From positions 1-64,000 of the forward strand of contig SCVA01000005.1 of NCBI GenBank assembly GCA_004297005.1: a DNA stretch of 64,000 nucleotides, in the 5' to 3' direction. Position 1 is the first letter of the stretch. The number at the start of each line of letters is the position of its first letter. The notes beneath the pieces were generated by a model. That model saw only the letters and a program-made list of their open reading frames with translations, ran no database searches and was not told the DNA's origin. The DNA comes from Nevskiaceae bacterium (lineage in GTDB: Bacteria > Pseudomonadota > Gammaproteobacteria > Nevskiales > Nevskiaceae). The translations under genes and the position numbers were made by a program. Positions 61,023-64,000 of this stretch are shown piece by piece.

Positions 61023-61582
61023 ACCGCCGGCAGGCCGGCACCGCCTACCGCGAGCGCATTGAGGCGCTGCTGGCGGAGCTGGGACTGCCGGCCAGCCTGC
61101 TCGCCGGACGCCCGCTGCGCCTGATTCCAGAGGCGCAGCGACTAGCGCCAGTCGGCCTCGGCACCGATGGCCGTGACAAGCTGCTGACCCCCGGCGCCGC
61201 CCAAGCCTGGCTCGCGCTGCGCGACGCGGCGGCGCGCGATGGCGTCGGCTTGCTGCTGATCTCCGGCTTCCGCAGCGTGGACTACCAGGCCGCCTTGATC
61301 CGCGCCAAGCTGGCGCGCGGCCTGAGCGCGGAGGAAGTGCTGCGCATCAATGCCCCGCCGGGCTACAGCGAGCACCACAGCGGCCGCGCGGTGGACATCG
61401 GCTGCGCCGGAGTGGCGGCGCTGGACGAGGCTTTCGAAACCACGCCCGCCTACGAGTGGCTATGCCGAAACGCGGCGGAGCACGGCTTCCGGATGTCGTA
61501 TCCGCGCGGGAACCGCCAGGGCTATCTCTACGAGCCCTGGCACTGGTTCCACCAGGGCGGCTCGGGAACGGGCAAGCCCTAG
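61019..61582 (+). CDS. VanY-type D-alanyl-D-alanine carboxypeptidase
   Basis: A 187-residue peptidase M15B protein. The zinc motif is SEHHSGRAVDIG (SxHxxGxAxD) with the catalytic Glu-Pro-Trp-His-Trp (EPWHW). LISGFRSVDYQ is the usual upstream block. No signal peptide is visible at the start chosen, unusual for a cell-wall carboxypeptidase, so location is unclear. Translation is coupled to cysQ by a 4-nt overlap. Convergent with mtnC by a 4-nt CTAG overlap. Confidence 0.85.
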   Translation: MNRRQAGTAYRERIEALLAELGLPASLLAGRPLRLIPEAQRLAPVGLGTDGRDKLLTPGAAQAWLALRDAAARDGVGLLLISGFRSVDYQAALIRAKLARGLSAEEVLRINAPPGYSEHHSGRAVDIGCAGVAALDEAFETTPAYEWLCRNAAEHGFRMSYPRGNRQGYLYEPWHWFHQGGSGTGKP

Positions 61583-62256
61583 ACGCGGACTTCGGAAAAA
61601 TCCCGCGCCGCCGGATGTTGCGGAAAGGCCTTGGCCTGGACGTCGCGCAGCAACTGGGTGGTGGCCAGGCCGGCCTCGCGCGCGGCATCGAGTTCCTCAC
61701 CGATGTCGGAAAGGAACAGCACCTGATCGGCCGGCAAGCCGATCTCGGCGAGGATGTGCCGGTAGGAGGTGGCCTCGCGCTTGCCGCCGACGCGGGTGTC
61801 GAAATAGCCGGAGAACAGCGGCGTGAGATCGCCGTATTCGGTGTGGCCGAAGATCAGCTGCTGCGCTTCCACCGAGCCGGAGGAATAGACATAGAGCTTC
61901 AGCCCCTGCGCATGCCAGCGACGCAGATGTTCCGGGGTGTCGGGGTAGACGTGGCCCTGCAATTCGCCAGCGGCGTAGCCCTCGGCCCAGATCATGCCCT
62001 GCAGCGCCTTGAGCGGAGTCGCCTTGCGGTCCTCGGCGATCCAGCGCTCCAGCACATCGGCGGCATCTTCCAGCGTGAGCTGCCGCCCTTCGGCCTCGGC
62101 GACGGCATGGACATGCACCGCGATCTCGGGCCGCCTGGCGTGGGCGCGCAGAAAGCCGCGCAGATGCGCCTTGGCATAGGGAAACAGCGTCTGGTGGACG
62201 AAGTCGATCGAGGAGGTGGTGCCTTCGATATCGGTCACGATCGCCCGAATGCTCAC
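61579..62256 (-). CDS. mtnC: Acireductone synthase (enolase-phosphatase E1)
   Basis: A 225-residue HAD-type enzyme with TDIEGTTSSIDFVHQTLFPYA, YVYSSGSVEAQQLIF and LFLSDIGEELDAAREAG. It converts 2,3-diketo-5-methylthiopentyl-1-phosphate to acireductone in methionine salvage. Overlaps mtnD by 4 nt. Confidence 0.95.
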   Translation of the reverse strand: MSIRAIVTDIEGTTSSIDFVHQTLFPYAKAHLRGFLRAHARRPEIAVHVHAVAEAEGRQLTLEDAADVLERWIAEDRKATPLKALQGMIWAEGYAAGELQGHVYPDTPEHLRRWHAQGLKLYVYSSGSVEAQQLIFGHTEYGDLTPLFSGYFDTRVGGKREATSYRHILAEIGLPADQVLFLSDIGEELDAAREAGLATTQLLRDVQAKAFPQHPAARDFSEVRV

Positions 62257-62807
62257 GCTCCGGCTCCCGCGTATTCCGGGAAGCTCTTCGCGATCGGGTC
62301 GCCGGTGAAATTGCCGACCCAGCCGTCCGGCTTGGTGAAGAAGCGGATCGCCTTGAACAGCGGCTTGGGCCCCATGTCGAACCAGTGGGTAGCGCCCGCC
62401 GGCACCTCGATCAGATCACCGGCGGTGCAGAGGATCTGATAGACCTTGCCGCCAGTGCGGATGTAGAACACGCCGGCTCCATCGACGAAGAAGCGGATCT
62501 CGAAATCGGCGTGGGTGTGCTCGGCGAGAAACTTGCCGCGCGCCGCCTGGGCCTGCTCGTGCGCCGGATGCATGGACACCACATCCACCGACTGGAAGCC
62601 GTACTTGGCGTTGAGCGCGTCCACCGAGGCCTGATAGGCCTTGAGCACCGTCTCCGGTTCGGCGTCGGGGGCCAGTTGCGCATCGGCGCGCCAGCGCTCC
62701 ATCGGCACGCCGACCGCCGCCAGCTCGCGCTGGATGGTGGCGAAATCGCTGCTGTGCAGCAGCACCTGATCTGGGCGGTTGTCGGGGGTGATGGTCAGGG
62801 TGGTCAC
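62253..62807 (-). CDS. mtnD: Acireductone dioxygenase
   Basis: A 184-residue cupin. Metal ligands are His97, His99, Glu103 (EHTHADFEIRFFVDG) and His141. Produces the keto acid precursor of methionine plus formate (or the off-pathway CO product, depending on metal). GTG 62807 is chosen: it overlaps the mtnB TGA as GTGA and follows GGAGGCAA. Confidence 0.94.
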   Translation of the reverse strand: MTTLTITPDNRPDQVLLHSSDFATIQRELAAVGVPMERWRADAQLAPDAEPETVLKAYQASVDALNAKYGFQSVDVVSMHPAHEQAQAARGKFLAEHTHADFEIRFFVDGAGVFYIRTGGKVYQILCTAGDLIEVPAGATHWFDMGPKPLFKAIRFFTKPDGWVGNFTGDPIAKSFPEYAGAGA

Positions 62808-63415
62808 AGCATTGCCTCCCGCAGATGGCATTCAAGCATGAATTCGATCGCCTCGACCCGGTGCCGCGCCTGCGCCACCGTGGCGCCCCAGGCGTAGAGG
62901 CCGTGGCCGGCGATCAGATAGGCCGGCGTCGCCGGCGACTGCACCATGTGGGCATCCACCGCCGCACTCAAGCGGGCGATGTCCTGGTCATTGGCGAACA
63001 CCGGGATCGCCACCTTGGACTGCGGATCGGGCGCGCCAGGCAGCACCTTCAGCAATTCGTAGTTGCTTAGAACGATTTGCGCATGGCGCCGCGACAGCAC
63101 CGTGTTGGCGGTGGAGTGCGTGTGCAGCACCGCGCCGGCGTCCGGGTGGCGGCGGTAGATCTGCATGTGCAGCAGCGTCTCGTAACTTGCCTTGCGCCCA
63201 GCCTCCAGAGGCCGGCCGTCGAGGTCGGCGATCAGGAAATCGGCTTCCGCGAGTTCGCCCTTGTGATTGCCGCTGGCGGTGATCAGCACCCGCTCCGCAT
63301 CCAGGCGCACGGAGAAATTGCCGCCCGTTGCCGGCACCCAGCCACGGGCATGGAACAGATTTCCGGCCGCGATCATCTGGTGGGCCAGCTCGGCAATGCG
63401 GGTGGTGTCGTTCAT
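62804..63415 (-). CDS. mtnB: Methylthioribulose-1-phosphate dehydratase
   Basis: A 203-residue class II aldolase-type enzyme. It has PATGGNFSVRL, zinc HxH in VLHTHSTANTVLS and GHGLYAWG with a third His. Dehydrates methylthioribulose 1-phosphate in methionine salvage. First gene of the mtnB-mtnD-mtnC unit. MtnA and the kinase or phosphorylase are not in the window. Confidence 0.93.
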   Translation of the reverse strand: MNDTTRIAELAHQMIAAGNLFHARGWVPATGGNFSVRLDAERVLITASGNHKGELAEADFLIADLDGRPLEAGRKASYETLLHMQIYRRHPDAGAVLHTHSTANTVLSRRHAQIVLSNYELLKVLPGAPDPQSKVAIPVFANDQDIARLSAAVDAHMVQSPATPAYLIAGHGLYAWGATVAQARHRVEAIEFMLECHLREAML

Positions 63416-63477
63416 AGGGCGCGCAGGATAGGGCGAGGCCGATGGCGCTTCAATGAAGATCGCTCCGGGGGCTGCGT

Positions 63478-64000
63478 TCAGCGCGGCCGATCCGTGCCCT
63501 GTTGCAGGCCGATGAAGGGCAGCGCGCCGCCGGCCATGGTCTGCGGCAGCACGCCGTTCCACTTGTCGATGGCCTTGCTCTGCACCTCGATCTCGCGCAG
63601 CTTGAGCAGGTCGGGCGTGATCTCCTGCTTCTGCGCCCGCAGGCCGGCCGCCTCGGCCTCGGCAGTGGCGATGCGCTGCTTGGCCTCGATCTGAATGCGC
63701 TCCAGATCGCGCTGCGCCTTCAGCGCCAGCTGCTCGGCCTCCTGCTTGGACTCGATGGCCTGGCGGAACTGGTCGGAGAAGCGGAAGTTGGTGATCGACA
63801 CCTCGTCCAGCGCCAGGGCGTTCTCGGCACGGGCGTTGATCTTCTCGGTGAGCAGTGCGCGGATGTTGCCGCGTACCTCCTCGCGCCGGGTGATCAGCTC
63901 CTCGGCGGTGTACTTGGCGGTGATCGCCTTGAAGGTTTCCTGCACCGCCGGATCGATCACCTTCTGCTCGAAGCCGGGGCCGACGTCACGATAGAGCGTC
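63478..64000 (-). CDS. Prohibitin/SPFH-domain protein, C-terminal part (cut by window end)
   Basis: The frame stays open through the right end of the window. The visible part begins LYRDVGPGFEQKVIDPAVQE and continues RREEVRGNIRALLTEKINARA, then a long charged helix (KQEAEQLALKAQRDLERIQIE; EAEAAGLRAQ) and IDKWNGVLPQTMAGGALPF. This is typical of prohibitin-type SPFH proteins, which form membrane-associated rings. The N-terminal anchor and most of the SPFH core lie beyond the window. Confidence 0.85.
   Translation of the reverse strand, partial: TLYRDVGPGFEQKVIDPAVQETFKAITAKYTAEELITRREEVRGNIRALLTEKINARAENALALDEVSITNFRFSDQFRQAIESKQEAEQLALKAQRDLERIQIEAKQRIATAEAEAAGLRAQKQEITPDLLKLREIEVQSKAIDKWNGVLPQTMAGGALPFIGLQQGTDRPR

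Overview
The window is GC-rich chromosomal DNA from a Gammaproteobacterium. Three things support this: trxA-rho diverge from rhlB as in enteric bacteria and pseudomonads, and cysQ, a yrfG-like HAD phosphatase, prlC and an H-NS-type protein are all present. Steroid ring-degradation enzymes, a wax-ester synthase and many lipoproteins and esterases suggest a steroid- or lipid-degrading member of the Nevskiales/Solimonadaceae. That placement is inference and was not checked against a database. I saw no rRNA, tRNA, CRISPR array, intact transposase or prophage.

Region 1 (1-16036) is a steroid-catabolism locus. It holds a KstD-like delta1-dehydrogenase, an HsaA-like flavin monooxygenase, a secreted GH5 endoglycoceramidase-like hydrolase, KshA (Rieske 9-alpha-hydroxylase), a wax-ester synthase/DGAT, an MFS carrier, a SnoaL-like protein, a classical ketosteroid isomerase, a LuxR-type regulator resembling TeiR, an intact GGDEF-EAL protein, and a P450 next to a DUF2834 membrane protein. 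Together these could carry out delta1-dehydrogenation, 9-alpha-hydroxylation and opening of the steroid nucleus. The ferredoxin reductase KshB and the rest of the ring-cleavage pathway are not in the window. The first 590 bp hold a long palindromic intergenic element.

Region 2 (16164-22437) has an AmpG-like permease, a lipoprotein, a GNAT protein and a five-gene arsenic operon, arsR-arsI-arsC-acr3-arsN2. The operon should handle both inorganic arsenic and trivalent methylated or aromatic arsenicals.

Region 3 (22443-41802) is a mixed accessory stretch. It contains a secreted esterase, an acyl-CoA synthetase with an M61 protease, a PhoX-type phosphatase with a possible Pho box, two tandem TonB receptors, a CehA/McbA metallohydrolase lipoprotein, an HSL-family esterase, a Ser/Thr kinase fused to a cyclic-nucleotide-binding domain, a ROK sugar kinase without the usual zinc cysteines, an EthA-like Baeyer-Villiger monooxygenase and several small proteins.

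Region 4 (41799-52777) starts with a ~420-bp element bounded by 33-bp inverted repeats that supply the stop codons of both flanking genes. A frameshifted outer-membrane-like gene, a transglutaminase, gpmA, a ketone-body/leucine module (scoA-scoB, HMG-CoA lyase), a second structured palindrome, an alkylsulfatase, a gamma carbonic anhydrase and a lipoprotein esterase follow. The 545-bp gap at 52778-53322 ends in an intrinsic terminator on the minus strand with no gene to terminate, which makes it a candidate small-RNA locus.

Region 5 (53323-64000) is mostly housekeeping: prlC, an H-NS-like gene, rho (with a long low-complexity N-terminal extension), trxA, rhlB, a HAD phosphatase, cysQ, a VanY-type peptidase, the methionine-salvage operon mtnB-mtnD-mtnC, and a prohibitin-like gene cut by the window end.
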